DNA from: Mycolicibacterium confluentis
Lineage (GTDB): Bacteria > Actinomycetota > Actinomycetes > Mycobacteriales > Mycobacteriaceae
Direction of reading: 5' to 3'
Length of the DNA stretch: 64,000 bases
Assembly: GCF_010729895.1 (NCBI RefSeq)
Contig: NZ_AP022612.1
Location: forward strand, 5,642,001 to 5,706,000
The notes beneath the pieces were generated by a model. The model was not told the DNA's origin. It saw nothing but the letters and a program-made list of their open reading frames with translations, and made no database searches. The translations under genes were made by a program, and so were the position numbers. Shown in pieces: positions 42,570 to 50,891 of the stretch. Each line of letters begins with the position of its first letter. Within the stretch, counting starts at the first letter, position 1.

Positions 42570-43802
42570 TCAGGCGCGCTGCGGCACTCGGGGGTAGTAG
42601 TTCTCACAGATCGCCTGGGCCGAACGGCGCGCGTCCTCCCAGGACCAGGTGCGCGGGATGAAGCGGTCGGGACTCATGGCGGCGACGGCCGGGGACACGT
42701 CCCCGGAGAGGCTTTCCACCACATGGCGTCCGATGTGCAGTGATCCCTGCACGCCGTGGGCGTTGCAGCCCGCCGCCATGACCAGGCCGGGCAGTGTGCT
42801 GACTGGGCCGATCAGGAAGTTCCCGTCCGGGGTGAAGCCGGGCCACCCGGTGAACACGGTGCGGATGCCCAGATCGGTGATCTCGGGGACGACGCGGCTG
42901 AGTCCCTCCACGAACTCCCCGAGCACCTCCCAGTTCTCGTGGCGTGCGATTGTGCTGTCGGAGTCCAGCGTCTCCGGCGCGATCGAGGTTCCGTTGTTCT
43001 CGAACCCCCCGACCAGGAGGCCGCGGCCTTCACCGCGGGCGTACACCTGCACTTCGGGGATGCGCAGGCACGGACTCGCGGAACTCCACACGTCGGTGTC
43101 CGCCGTGATGAGGTACTGCACGAGCACTGGGACGACGGGCAGTTCGATGCCGGCGGTGCGGGCGAGGGCGCCGGCCCACGGGCCAGCCGCGTTGACCACG
43201 AGTTCGCTTGTGATCTCGCCCTTGTCGGTGACGACGCCGGTCACCCGGCCATCGGTGATACGCAGCTCGCGCACCTGGGTGTGCGGCATCACGCGGACGC
43301 CGCGTTGTCGCGCCCCGGCGAGGTACCCGGCGGTGACGCTGTTGGGCTGCACGAATCCGTCGGTGGGGCACCAGAGCGCCAGCCGCACGTCGCTGACGTC
43401 AGTCAGCCCGGGGCACAGTTCCTGCGCGCGTGCACCGTCGACGATCTCGACCTCGAGGCCCGCGGACTCGGCGATGTCGGCCATCGCGCGGTACTCGGCA
43501 GCGGTCTCGTCTGACAGCGCCACCCGCAGACTTCCGGTCTCGCGCCAGTCCGACGACACTCCGAGGTCGGCCTCCATCCGGCGATAGAACTCGGCGGCCT
43601 CCATGCTGGCGCGAGTGGCCTCCACAGTGGAGCGGGGCTGGCCGACCAGACCTGCGGCCTGCGCGGTGGTGGCGGCCGCTGGGTCCGCCGCGTCGACGAG
43701 CTGGATGTCGTCGTGGCCGGCTACGGCGAGGGCGTATGCGACCGACGCACCGACCGCGCCGCCACCAACGACAGTGATCCTGCTGTCCCGAACGCTGCTC
43801 AT
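42570..43802 (-). CDS. FAD-dependent amine/amino-acid oxidoreductase (DadA/glycine-oxidase family)
   Basis: A 410-aa D-amino-acid-oxidase-superfamily flavoprotein. The dinucleotide-binding motif is VVGGGAVGASVAYALAVAG (about residues 11-29). A second FAD contact is VVNAAGPWAGAL, and the C-terminal signature is TGWPGFTPDGNFLIGPVSTLPGLVMAAG. It would oxidise a secondary amine or N-alkyl amino acid. The ATG at 43802 has a strong AGAGGAG ribosome-binding site 8 nt upstream, which decides it over the longer frame. It is driven by promoter P1 (43853-43914) with the kinase-like gene downstream. Confidence 0.88.
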   Translation of the reverse strand: MSSVRDSRITVVGGGAVGASVAYALAVAGHDDIQLVDAADPAAATTAQAAGLVGQPRSTVEATRASMEAAEFYRRMEADLGVSSDWRETGSLRVALSDETAAEYRAMADIAESAGLEVEIVDGARAQELCPGLTDVSDVRLALWCPTDGFVQPNSVTAGYLAGARQRGVRVMPHTQVRELRITDGRVTGVVTDKGEITSELVVNAAGPWAGALARTAGIELPVVPVLVQYLITADTDVWSSASPCLRIPEVQVYARGEGRGLLVGGFENNGTSIAPETLDSDSTIARHENWEVLGEFVEGLSRVVPEITDLGIRTVFTGWPGFTPDGNFLIGPVSTLPGLVMAAGCNAHGVQGSLHIGRHVVESLSGDVSPAVAAMSPDRFIPRTWSWEDARRSAQAICENYYPRVPQRA

Positions 43803-43852
43803 GGACCGAGCTCCTCTCGCCTTCCCGACGCCGTCCCGACGGCGTCGTATCG

Positions 43853-43914
43853 ACGCTAGGTGGGCAGATCGGGACTCACCATAGGACCTTCCGCCCGATC
43901 GTTCGTAGGACCCC
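43853..43914 (-). promoter_or_regulatory. Cluster promoter P1 (FAD oxidoreductase-kinase operon)
   Basis: On the minus strand: GGGGTCCTA (43914-43906), 20 bp, CCTATGG (43885-43879), 20 bp, then -10 TAGCGT (43858-43853). The spacer contains GGCGGAAG just before the second box. Spacing is identical to P2, P3 and P4. Inferred activator site for the GAF-LuxR regulator at 49616, abutting the -35 region. Leader of about 45 nt with an RBS. Confidence 0.75.
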
Positions 43915-43939
43915 ACCCACGATCACGGGGCACGGGGGA

Positions 43940-44001
43940 GGGGTCCTAGTTCGTTGGGTCAGAAAAGTCCTATTCAGGCGGGCTCGTCATCTTCATAGCG
44001 T
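43940..44001 (+). promoter_or_regulatory. Cluster promoter P4 (microprotein-permease operon)
   Basis: GGGGTCCTA (43940-43948), 20 bp, CCTATTC (43969-43975), 20 bp, -10 TAGCGT (43996-44001). It stands back to back with P1, whose GGGGTCC box is only 25 bp away, so one regulator could serve both directions. Transcription would start about 38 nt before the microprotein GTG. Confidence 0.72.
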
Positions 44002-44045
44002 GACTCTCCACACAAGTTCGAACCCTCAACCCTGTGGAGACACAC

Positions 44046-44171
44046 GTGCAAGAAGACGACCCGCAGCTCCTCGGTGATCCGCTCGACCGCGCGACCCTCG
44101 TGAAACTCGTGGTGACGACGATCGTCCTGCCCCTTCTGGCCCTGCTCGCCGGCTGGATGTGGTTGGCATGA
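44046..44171 (+). CDS. 41-aa single-span membrane microprotein coupled to NCS1 permease
   Basis: A 41-residue ORF too short for routine calling. It starts at GTG 44046 with GGAGA 5 nt upstream and stops at TGA 44169-44171, overlapping the permease ATG at 44168 (ATGA). The N-terminal half is acidic (MQEDDPQLLGDPLDRATL); residues about 19-41 form one transmembrane helix (LVKLVVTTIVLPLLALLAGW). The coupling and position under promoter P4 suggest a small accessory subunit of the permease, as known for some other secondary transporters. No homologue is recognised; this is inferred from sequence and context only. Confidence 0.75.
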   Translation: MQEDDPQLLGDPLDRATLVKLVVTTIVLPLLALLAGWMWLA

Positions 44172-45562
44172 CCGAAGTCGCACTCGAAACCAATCGTCCC
44201 GTCCACCCGTCCGAGCGGACCTGGGGACCCATCGCGATCTATGGCAACACCGCGTCGGCAGCCATCGCGGTGTGGTGCTTCATGACCGGCGGCTACGTGG
44301 CCGCCTACGTGACCGCAGGCCGCGGCTCCATCGGCATAGTGGCGGGCACGATGATCGGCGTCTTCATCTCCCTGCTGGCCGCCCTGCCGCCCGCGACGCG
44401 ATACGGCCTGGAGGCGGTGCGCTCGACCCGACCGACCCTCGGTGTTCGCGGGTCCTGGTTCACCCTGGCGCTGGTGATGGCCATCCTTGTCGGCTGGAAC
44501 TCCGTGCTGACCATCTACCTGGGCGGCTCCGGCGCCGAGGCGCTCGCCGCGCTCGGGGTGGTCGGCGAGTCGAGCGCCGGTGTGCTGTCGGTGGTGATCG
44601 GGTTGGTCTCCTGTGTGATCGTCGTGGTGATGCTGCGCAACGGGCCGGCGACGCTGCGTCTGGCGGGGCCCATCATCGCCATCACCGTGCTCGTCACTGC
44701 CGCGATCATGACGATCTTCATGTTCGTGAAATTCGGCCCCAGCATGATCTTCTCGGCGCCCGCCGTCGATCCGCTGCCCGACGAGTCCACCAACTACATG
44801 ATCGTGGTCGAGCTCGGCATCGCCGGTGCGGTTGCGTGGTGGCCCTACATCGGCGGCCTCACCCGCAACTCCCGGTCCACCCGTACCGCCGTCATCCCGT
44901 CGGTCCTCGGACTCGGTCTGAGCATGGGCGCCATCCTGTGCGTCGGTCTGTTCGCCGCGGTCGTCGTGCCCGAGTCGGGCGGAAACCCGACGCTGTTCAT
45001 GATCGAATCCGGCGGTGTCGCACTGGGTCTCGTGGCGCTGATCTTCATGGCGCTGTCCACGATCGGGACGACGATGGTCGGCGTATACGCCTGCGCCCTG
45101 GCGCTCAAGCAGATCAAGTCGGTGGATCGGGCGATCTCGTGGCGGACCGCGACGATCGTCAGCACCATTCCTGTGGCGGTGGTGGTCGCCGTCTTCGCTG
45201 ATCCCTTCATGGCCCACTACGGAACGTTCCTGGCGTTCGCGGGCGTGACGCTCGGTCCGTTGTGCGGTGTGCAGGTCGCGGACTACTTCCTGCTGCGCCG
45301 ACAGGTCCTGGATGTCCATGGGCTGTACGACGACGGTGCCCGGACCTACTGGTACATCGCGGGATTCAACCCCGCCGGGTTCGTGGCCATCGCCGCCGGT
45401 GTGGTGACCTACCTGTACGTCCTCGATCCGGTGACCTTCACACCCGGAACGCAGGCCTTCTCGGTGATGAGCGCCACGGTGCCGGCGTTCCTCGCCTCGG
45501 GACTGGTGTACCTGGTCCTCATGAAGGCCCTCCCCGGGCTGCTGAAGAACTCGATGCGGTAG
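44168..45562 (+). CDS. NCS1-family (purine/cytosine permease-like) transporter
   Basis: A 464-aa secondary transporter with about 12 helices. NCS1-type features are the N-terminal RTWGPIAIYGNTASAAIAVWCF, GVRGSWFTLALVMAILVGWNSV in helices 2-3, and the mid-protein AWWPYIGGLTRNSRS with VQVADYFLLRRQVLDVHGLY near the C-terminus. NCS1 carriers import nucleobases, hydantoins and related N-compounds with Na+ or H+. Here it would import the substrate of the surrounding oxidative cluster. ATG at 44168 is chosen through overlap with the microprotein stop. A strong terminator follows at 45571. Confidence 0.88.
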   Translation: MTEVALETNRPVHPSERTWGPIAIYGNTASAAIAVWCFMTGGYVAAYVTAGRGSIGIVAGTMIGVFISLLAALPPATRYGLEAVRSTRPTLGVRGSWFTLALVMAILVGWNSVLTIYLGGSGAEALAALGVVGESSAGVLSVVIGLVSCVIVVVMLRNGPATLRLAGPIIAITVLVTAAIMTIFMFVKFGPSMIFSAPAVDPLPDESTNYMIVVELGIAGAVAWWPYIGGLTRNSRSTRTAVIPSVLGLGLSMGAILCVGLFAAVVVPESGGNPTLFMIESGGVALGLVALIFMALSTIGTTMVGVYACALALKQIKSVDRAISWRTATIVSTIPVAVVVAVFADPFMAHYGTFLAFAGVTLGPLCGVQVADYFLLRRQVLDVHGLYDDGARTYWYIAGFNPAGFVAIAAGVVTYLYVLDPVTFTPGTQAFSVMSATVPAFLASGLVYLVLMKALPGLLKNSMR

Positions 45563-45570
45563 CAGAGCGC

Positions 45571-45612
45571 AAAAAGGAGGAGGGGCCGGGAGACCGGCCC
45601 CTCCTCCTTTTT
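45571..45612. terminator. Bidirectional terminator, 19-bp perfect stem
   Basis: Arms 45571-45589 and 45594-45612 are perfectly complementary with a GAGA tetraloop. The left arm starts AAAAAGGAGG and the right arm ends CCTCCTTTTT, so each strand ends in a T-run. It separates the convergent permease and aldehyde dehydrogenase genes. Confidence 0.95.
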
Positions 45613-45622
45613 CGTGAGTTCG

Positions 45623-47008
45623 TCAGCGCGCCACGTAGTAGAGCCGCTTGTTCGTGAACTCGTCGATGCCCAGCGCGCCGAGCTCCCGGCCGAAGCCCGA
45701 CGCCTTGGTGCCGCCGAACGGCATCTCGGGGGTCTCCGCCGAGAAGGTGTTGACGTGGGCCATACCGCATTCCAGCCGTTGTGCGACTTCGGCGGCGCGC
45801 TTCTCATCCGTGGAGAACACCGAACCGCCCAGGCCGTACCGGATGTCATTCGCCAACCGCACCGCCTCCTCGTCGCTGTCGACGGGGTAGACGACGGCGA
45901 CCGGGCCGAAGACCTCCTCGTGATAGATCCTCATCTGCTCCGTCACTCCGGAGATGACGGCGGGTGCGATGTAGGCACCTGGGCCCTCGGCCAGGGTGCC
46001 ACCCACGTGCAGAGTCGCCCCCTTCTCGACGGCGTCGGTGATCTGGTCCCGAAGGGTGAGCGCCGCAGCCCGCGAAACGACCGGAGCGAACTCGTCGGCA
46101 CCGAGATCCGTTGGGTCGCCGGGCTTCAGGCTCGTCGCCTGCTCGATCAGCGAGGCCAGGAACTGGTCGTGGATATCCCGGCTCACGATCATCCGCTTGT
46201 TCGAGTTGCAGGCCTGACCCATGTTGGACATCCGGATCCGCCAGGCGTCCCGCGCGGCAGCGGCAGGATCCTCGGCGTCGAGCACCACGTAGGGATCCGA
46301 GCCGCCGAGTTCCAGCACCACCCGGGTCAGGTGACGTCCGGCCTGGGCGGCGACGGCAGCACCGGCGCGTTCGGAGCCGGTCACCGACACACCCTGAATG
46401 CGGAAATCCGCGATGAGCGAACCGATCTGATCGAAGGTGGCGTAGACGTTCGCGAACGCGCCGGCGGGCACACCGGCCTCGCTGAGCAGGTCGGCGATCG
46501 CCGCCGACGACCACGGGCAGTTCTCGGCGTGCTTGATCAGTACCGTGTTTCCGACGAGCAGATTGGGTGCCGCGAACCGCGCCACCTGGTAGTAGGGGTA
46601 GTTCCACGGCATCACGCCGAGGACCACGCCGATCGGGCGCCGCTGGACCACGGCGACGTCAGAGCCCGGCGCCGAAAGCGGCTGGTCGGCGAGCAGCGCC
46701 GGTCCCTCGGTGGCGTAGTAACGGAAGATCGCGGCGGCGAAGCGTGCCTCGCCCGCGGCAGAGCTGAGCTTCTTGCCCATCTCCGTGGTCACGAGCTTGG
46801 CCAGTTCGTCGGCCTTGGCGTCGAACGCATCCGCGACCGCGGTGAGGACACCGGCGCGTTCCTCGACTGATCTTGCGGCCCAGGCATTCTGCGCATCGAC
46901 GGCCGAAGCGAGTGCCTGCTCGATCTCGGCGTCGCCTGCGTAGGGGAAGGTGGCCAGGACTTCTCCCGTGGCGGGATTGGTCACCTGGTAGGGCGGTTGG
47001 TTGGACAC
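45623..47008 (-). CDS. Aldehyde dehydrogenase (succinate-semialdehyde dehydrogenase-like)
   Basis: A 461-aa NAD(P)-dependent aldehyde dehydrogenase. The N-terminal ATGEVLATFPYAG, catalytic Glu in VLELGGSDPYVVL, catalytic Cys in NMGQACNSNKRMIV and the late EVFGPVAVVYPV are all present. Close to the succinate-semialdehyde dehydrogenase group. The GTG at 47008, with AAAGGCG upstream, is the natural start; the frame continues upstream only as a shadow. It is last of the P2 operon, 40 bp after the oxidoreductase, and would oxidise the aldehyde produced by the alcohol dehydrogenase or amine oxidase encoded beside it. Confidence 0.92.
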   Translation of the reverse strand: MSNQPPYQVTNPATGEVLATFPYAGDAEIEQALASAVDAQNAWAARSVEERAGVLTAVADAFDAKADELAKLVTTEMGKKLSSAAGEARFAAAIFRYYATEGPALLADQPLSAPGSDVAVVQRRPIGVVLGVMPWNYPYYQVARFAAPNLLVGNTVLIKHAENCPWSSAAIADLLSEAGVPAGAFANVYATFDQIGSLIADFRIQGVSVTGSERAGAAVAAQAGRHLTRVVLELGGSDPYVVLDAEDPAAAARDAWRIRMSNMGQACNSNKRMIVSRDIHDQFLASLIEQATSLKPGDPTDLGADEFAPVVSRAAALTLRDQITDAVEKGATLHVGGTLAEGPGAYIAPAVISGVTEQMRIYHEEVFGPVAVVYPVDSDEEAVRLANDIRYGLGGSVFSTDEKRAAEVAQRLECGMAHVNTFSAETPEMPFGGTKASGFGRELGALGIDEFTNKRLYYVAR

Positions 47009-47048
47009 GAAATATCGCCTTTCGGTTGGTGTTTGCGGGTGTTGGTGA

Positions 47049-48431
47049 TCAGCTCGGGGGGAGCACGGGGGCCAGCACGCGGACGCGGTTGGCGGTCCTA
47101 CCGGTGGCGTCTTCGTGACGGTCGGCGCCGTTGAGGATCCGTACGATGGCCGTCGCAGCGAGGTATCGCAGGGGCTCAGGCTCCCACCGGCGACTGCGGT
47201 GGCCCACCCACGGAGCCAGGCTGTAGGGACTGCGCTGCCCGGTCGCCAGATCGGCAAGCCCCCGGCCGGCGGCATAGGCGGCCACGACGCCGTGTCCGCT
47301 GTATCCACCCGCTGCGCCCATGCGCGTGGCGGGATCCCAGGTGACCGACATGCTCCAGTCCCGCGGCACGGCCAGCACCCCGCCCCAGCGATGGGTGATG
47401 GCGGCGTCGCCGACCTGCGGGAAGTGCGCCCGCAGGGTCTCCTCCAGGCGCTGCCACACCGGACGGTCGCGGTCACCGAACTCGGCCAGCGGATCCTTGA
47501 GACGGTATGGCGCGCCGCGTCCGCCGATCGCGATGCGGTCGTCGGCGGTCCGCTGCGCATAGAAGAACAGATGGCGCCGGTCCCGCACCGTCAGACCGTG
47601 CGGCCATCCCAGCTCGTCCCACACCGACGTCGGCAGCGGCTCGGTCGCGATCATCATCGACGTGAGCGGCAGGTACGACGCACCGGTGCTCCGCAGCTGG
47701 CCGGTCCAGGCCTCGGTGGCGCGCAGCACCGTGTCGGCCCGCACGGTGCCCTGCGAGGTGCGGACCAGCCCGGGCTCGATCGATGTGACTGAGCTCTGCT
47801 CGTGGATCACCACTCCGCGGCGCTCACCCGCGTCGGCCAGCCCACGGACCAGCTTGGCGGGGTGGAAACGCGCGCAGTGCGGCGTGTACAGACCACCGGC
47901 GATGTCCGGGGTGCGCACCATGGGCCGAACTTCGTCGGCGGAAAGGAGTTTCGCTCCTGACTCGGCGACCCCGGACTTCACCGCGGCAGCGTGGCTGCCC
48001 TGCAGCCGGGCCCACTGGGGCTCCGTCGTGGCGACGACGAGCGTCCCGCCTTTGACGAAATCGGCTGCGATGTCCTCGGCGGCGATGACCCGGCCGATCT
48101 CATCGACCGCCGACTCGACCAGCCGTGCACCGGCCAGAGTCCGGCCCCAACCGACCCGTTTCGCGTAGCGGGCAGGGCTGCCCGCGAGTCCGGCACCGCA
48201 CCAGCCGCCGTTGCGGCCCGCAGCGCCGAAACCGACGACGTGGCGCTCGAGCACGACGATCCGGGCGTCCGGTCGGCGGTCGGCCAGATGCAGGGCGGTC
48301 CACAGTCCGGTGAATCCGCCGCCGACGATGACGATGTCGGCCGTCGCATCGCCGACGAGCGGCGGCCGCGGCGTGAGGTCACCGACCTGGTCGAGCCACA
48401 GCGACCGGGACCTGATGTCCACGCCGGTCAC
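47049..48431 (-). CDS. FAD-dependent oxidoreductase (PuuB/OrdL-like)
   Basis: A 460-aa D-amino-acid-oxidase-type flavoprotein resembling gamma-glutamylputrescine oxidase. The FAD motif is IVIVGGGFTGLWTALHLADR (about residues 33-52), followed by FGAAGRNGGWCGAG, a mark of this group. The C-terminal block is RMGAAGGYSGHGVVAAYAAGRGLADL. It would oxidise an amine to an aldehyde with release of ammonia and hydrogen peroxide. No gamma-glutamylputrescine synthetase is in the window, so a putrescine pathway is not supported. Its GTG overlaps the alcohol dehydrogenase stop by 4 bp. Confidence 0.88.
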   Translation of the reverse strand: MTGVDIRSRSLWLDQVGDLTPRPPLVGDATADIVIVGGGFTGLWTALHLADRRPDARIVVLERHVVGFGAAGRNGGWCGAGLAGSPARYAKRVGWGRTLAGARLVESAVDEIGRVIAAEDIAADFVKGGTLVVATTEPQWARLQGSHAAAVKSGVAESGAKLLSADEVRPMVRTPDIAGGLYTPHCARFHPAKLVRGLADAGERRGVVIHEQSSVTSIEPGLVRTSQGTVRADTVLRATEAWTGQLRSTGASYLPLTSMMIATEPLPTSVWDELGWPHGLTVRDRRHLFFYAQRTADDRIAIGGRGAPYRLKDPLAEFGDRDRPVWQRLEETLRAHFPQVGDAAITHRWGGVLAVPRDWSMSVTWDPATRMGAAGGYSGHGVVAAYAAGRGLADLATGQRSPYSLAPWVGHRSRRWEPEPLRYLAATAIVRILNGADRHEDATGRTANRVRVLAPVLPPS

Positions 48432-49540
48432 GGGATGTCCACCACGATGCGGCCGGATGTGGTGCCGGCGCCCATCCGCGCGAAGGCCTCGTTGACGTCG
48501 GTCAACGCCACCCGGTCACCGATCAGGCGATCCAGCGGAAGCAGTTGCCGCGCATACATGTCCAGGATGCGCTGGAAGTCGATCGACGGACGTGCCGACC
48601 CGTAGTTGCTGCCGGTGAGCGTCAGCTCGCGACCCGACATCCGCATCGGATCGATCGAGATCCGCTCTCCCGACGCGACCTGCCCGACCACCACCGCGGT
48701 GCCACCGGGGGTCAGGCATTCGTAGGCCTGCTCCACCGCCTGCGCGCGGCCCGTGGCCTCATAGGCCACGTCGACGCCGCGGCCGTTGGTGATGCCGAGA
48801 ACGGCCTCAAGCACGTCGTGCTCACGGGCGTTGACCGTGTGCGTCGCCCCCAATTCCTCTGCGAGGGTGAGCTTGTCCTCGGCGAGGTCGACGACGATGA
48901 GGTTGCCCGGCGACTGCAGTCGAGCGCCCATCACGACGGAGAGTCCCACCCCTCCGGCCCCGATCACCAGCACGCTGTCCGACGGCTTTGCGGGATGGGT
49001 GTTGATCGCCGCGCCCACACCCGTGGTCACCGCGCACCCGACGAGCGCGGCGATGCCGGGATCGACATCGCCGGTGATCTTGATGGCGCCGTACGCGGGC
49101 ACCACGGCGTACTCGGCGAACGATCCGACCGACAGGTAGCTGTACACGTCTTCGCCTGCGGCGGAGCGGATTCGGGTGCCGCCGTCGGGCAGGACGTTGC
49201 GGTAGGCGGTCGACACCGCGACCTGGCACAGCTGCGGCCGGCCCGACACGCAGTAGCGGCAGGTTCCGCAGGACGGTGTCCAGGAGAGGGCGACGTGATC
49301 GCCGGGCGCGAGATTGGTGACACCGGATCCGATGGATTCGATGACGCCGGCGCCCTCATGGCCGAGGACGACGGGAGGGGTGGCGCTCCATTCGCCGGCC
49401 AGCACTCGGAAGTCGCTGTGGCAGACGCCTGCTGCGCTGATCTTGACCCGAACCTCCTGCTCGCCCGGTGCAGCGATGTCGACGTCTTCGATGGTGAGCG
49501 GCTGCGAAGGATCCCTGAACAATGCGGCTTTCATCTGCAT
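48428..49540 (-). CDS. Zinc-dependent alcohol dehydrogenase (MDR family)
   Basis: A 370-aa medium-chain dehydrogenase. Catalytic-zinc ligands are in GVCHSDFRVLAG and GHEGAGV. Structural-zinc cysteines are in CGTCRYCVSGRPQLC. The Rossmann motif is GAGGVGLSVVMGARLQ. It would oxidise a primary alcohol with NAD or mycothiol-type cofactor. The ATG at 49540 lies only 7 nt after a TAGCGT -10 box, indicating a leaderless mRNA. It is the first gene of an operon with the PuuB-like oxidase and aldehyde dehydrogenase under P2. Confidence 0.9.
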   Translation of the reverse strand: MQMKAALFRDPSQPLTIEDVDIAAPGEQEVRVKISAAGVCHSDFRVLAGEWSATPPVVLGHEGAGVIESIGSGVTNLAPGDHVALSWTPSCGTCRYCVSGRPQLCQVAVSTAYRNVLPDGGTRIRSAAGEDVYSYLSVGSFAEYAVVPAYGAIKITGDVDPGIAALVGCAVTTGVGAAINTHPAKPSDSVLVIGAGGVGLSVVMGARLQSPGNLIVVDLAEDKLTLAEELGATHTVNAREHDVLEAVLGITNGRGVDVAYEATGRAQAVEQAYECLTPGGTAVVVGQVASGERISIDPMRMSGRELTLTGSNYGSARPSIDFQRILDMYARQLLPLDRLIGDRVALTDVNEAFARMGAGTTSGRIVVDIP

Positions 49541-49547
49541 GGCACCG

Positions 49548-49609
49548 ACGCTAGGTTTGCGCGGGCGAGGCCTCCATAGGGTCTTCCGCCAGTCGCGGTG
49601 TAGGACCCC
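49548..49609 (-). promoter_or_regulatory. Cluster promoter P2 (ADH-oxidase-ALDH operon)
   Basis: On the minus strand: GGGGTCCTA (49609-49601), 20 bp, CCTATGG (49580-49574), 20 bp, -10 TAGCGT (49553-49548), then 7 nt to the ATG at 49540. The spacer holds GGCGGAAG at the same offset as in P1. It lies just past the stop of the regulator gene (49616). Confidence 0.75.
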
Positions 49610-49615
49610 TCCCAG

Positions 49616-50878
49616 TCAGAGGAACTGCACCGCCTGTGTGCGGCTGGTGACTCCCAGCTTGCGATAGATCGCGGTGAGGTGATTCTGGAGCGTCTTCGGC
49701 GAGATGCCCAGCTTCGCGGCGATCTCCCGGTTCGAGGTGCCCAGGGTGAGGCCTTCGAGCACGCGACGCTCGCGAGGGGTCAGCGACTGCACTGTGGGCT
49801 GGGTGAGCGAGATGGGCAGCACGATGCGGATGCCCCGGTATCCCGTTGAATCGACGCCCTGTTCGAGGGTGCCGGAGAGACCGCGCACCGTCACTGCAGT
49901 CTCTGGCGGCAGCTCCGAGAGGGTGTCGGTCGAGGGGCTGCGGGGGCGGTCATCGCACACCTGAATCCATATCTGGTCGCCGCGGCCGCCAAGCTGCAGA
50001 TTGACCGTGCTTTCGCAGGCCAGTACCGCTGACTGCACCAGCGTGGACATCAACAGGTACAGCCGGCTGGTGAGCTCCAACGGCAGGCTGGTGGGCCACT
50101 CGGCGGCATCGAAGTGGATCTGTTTGCCTGAGTGCTCGGCGAACCGCTCCGTGATCGCCTCGCGAATCAGCGGGACCATGTCGACCCACTCCGCTGTGGT
50201 CTGCTCGAGCTCACTGGCGAGCTTCCGGAGTCGGTCAGCCAGTCCCTCGTCGGGCTGTTCGGCCTCCTCGCGAAGGCGACGAGCGACCTCTCGGCGTTGG
50301 GTGTCTGCGGCGGTGAGTGCCTGCGTGGTCCATTGGCGAAGCACCTGAGCCCGTTCCTCACGCAGGAAGCGCAGTTCATCGACCATCAGAATGCTCTCGA
50401 CGACCGAGCTGACGAACCCCGCGACCAGTTCGATCGACTCGACCTCCGACACCGTGAAGGTGCGGGGCTCCTTATCGAACACCTCGATGATCCCGAGGCG
50501 TCGTTGGCCGCGCAGCAGTGGCACGCACACATAGCCGCGCAAATCCTCCTCGCGGACGATGCTTCGGGGCACCTCGCGGCTGGCGCTCAGGTCGGTGACT
50601 GTCAGCGGTTCGCGCAGGCCGAAGGCCTGACCGGCTAGCCCCTCGTGCAGCGACCATGTGGTGACGCCCTTGACGTAGGCGTCGGAGAGGCCGCGACTGG
50701 CGGCCAGGACGTAGCGCTGCGTGGACAGATCCGCATAGGAGAGCGCTCCGATGTGCGCGTCCACCAACTCCAATGCGGTGTCCAGCGCGGCGGACAGAAC
50801 CGTGTTGGCGTCTCCCGCATAGCGCAGCAGATGAGCGAGGCGGCGCAGAATCCGAAAGTTGCGGGAGTGGTCAGGCAT
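49616..50878 (-). CDS. GAF-domain LuxR/NarL-type transcriptional regulator
   Basis: A 420-aa regulator. Residues about 15-165 form a GAF domain (SLHEGLAGQAF, YVCVPLLRGQRRLGIIEVFDKEPRTF). Residues about 195-340 resemble a degenerate histidine kinase core (TQRREVARRLREEAEQ, then WIQVCDDRP) without a phospho-acceptor histidine. Residues about 355-420 are a LuxR helix-turn-helix (SLTPRERRVLEGLTLGTSNR, then KTLQNHLTAIYRKLG). It is coupled to the HAD gene (13 bp) under promoter P3, which has the same element as the other cluster promoters, so it likely autoregulates and controls the whole cluster. The effector is unknown, perhaps a small molecule bound by GAF. Confidence 0.88.
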   Translation of the reverse strand: MPDHSRNFRILRRLAHLLRYAGDANTVLSAALDTALELVDAHIGALSYADLSTQRYVLAASRGLSDAYVKGVTTWSLHEGLAGQAFGLREPLTVTDLSASREVPRSIVREEDLRGYVCVPLLRGQRRLGIIEVFDKEPRTFTVSEVESIELVAGFVSSVVESILMVDELRFLREERAQVLRQWTTQALTAADTQRREVARRLREEAEQPDEGLADRLRKLASELEQTTAEWVDMVPLIREAITERFAEHSGKQIHFDAAEWPTSLPLELTSRLYLLMSTLVQSAVLACESTVNLQLGGRGDQIWIQVCDDRPRSPSTDTLSELPPETAVTVRGLSGTLEQGVDSTGYRGIRIVLPISLTQPTVQSLTPRERRVLEGLTLGTSNREIAAKLGISPKTLQNHLTAIYRKLGVTSRTQAVQFL

Positions 50879-50891
50879 GACGGGAGTGAGT

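Noticed and set aside
47009..47560. N-terminal extension of the aldehyde dehydrogenase frame
   Set aside because: The upstream part lies inside the PuuB-like gene in another frame, while the GTG at 47008 has a ribosome-binding site and starts right at family homology.
47049..48431. Putrescine (Puu) degradation pathway assignment
   Set aside because: A PuuB-like oxidase and a semialdehyde-type ALDH are present, but no glutamylputrescine synthetase or hydrolase is found, so the pathway name is not supported.
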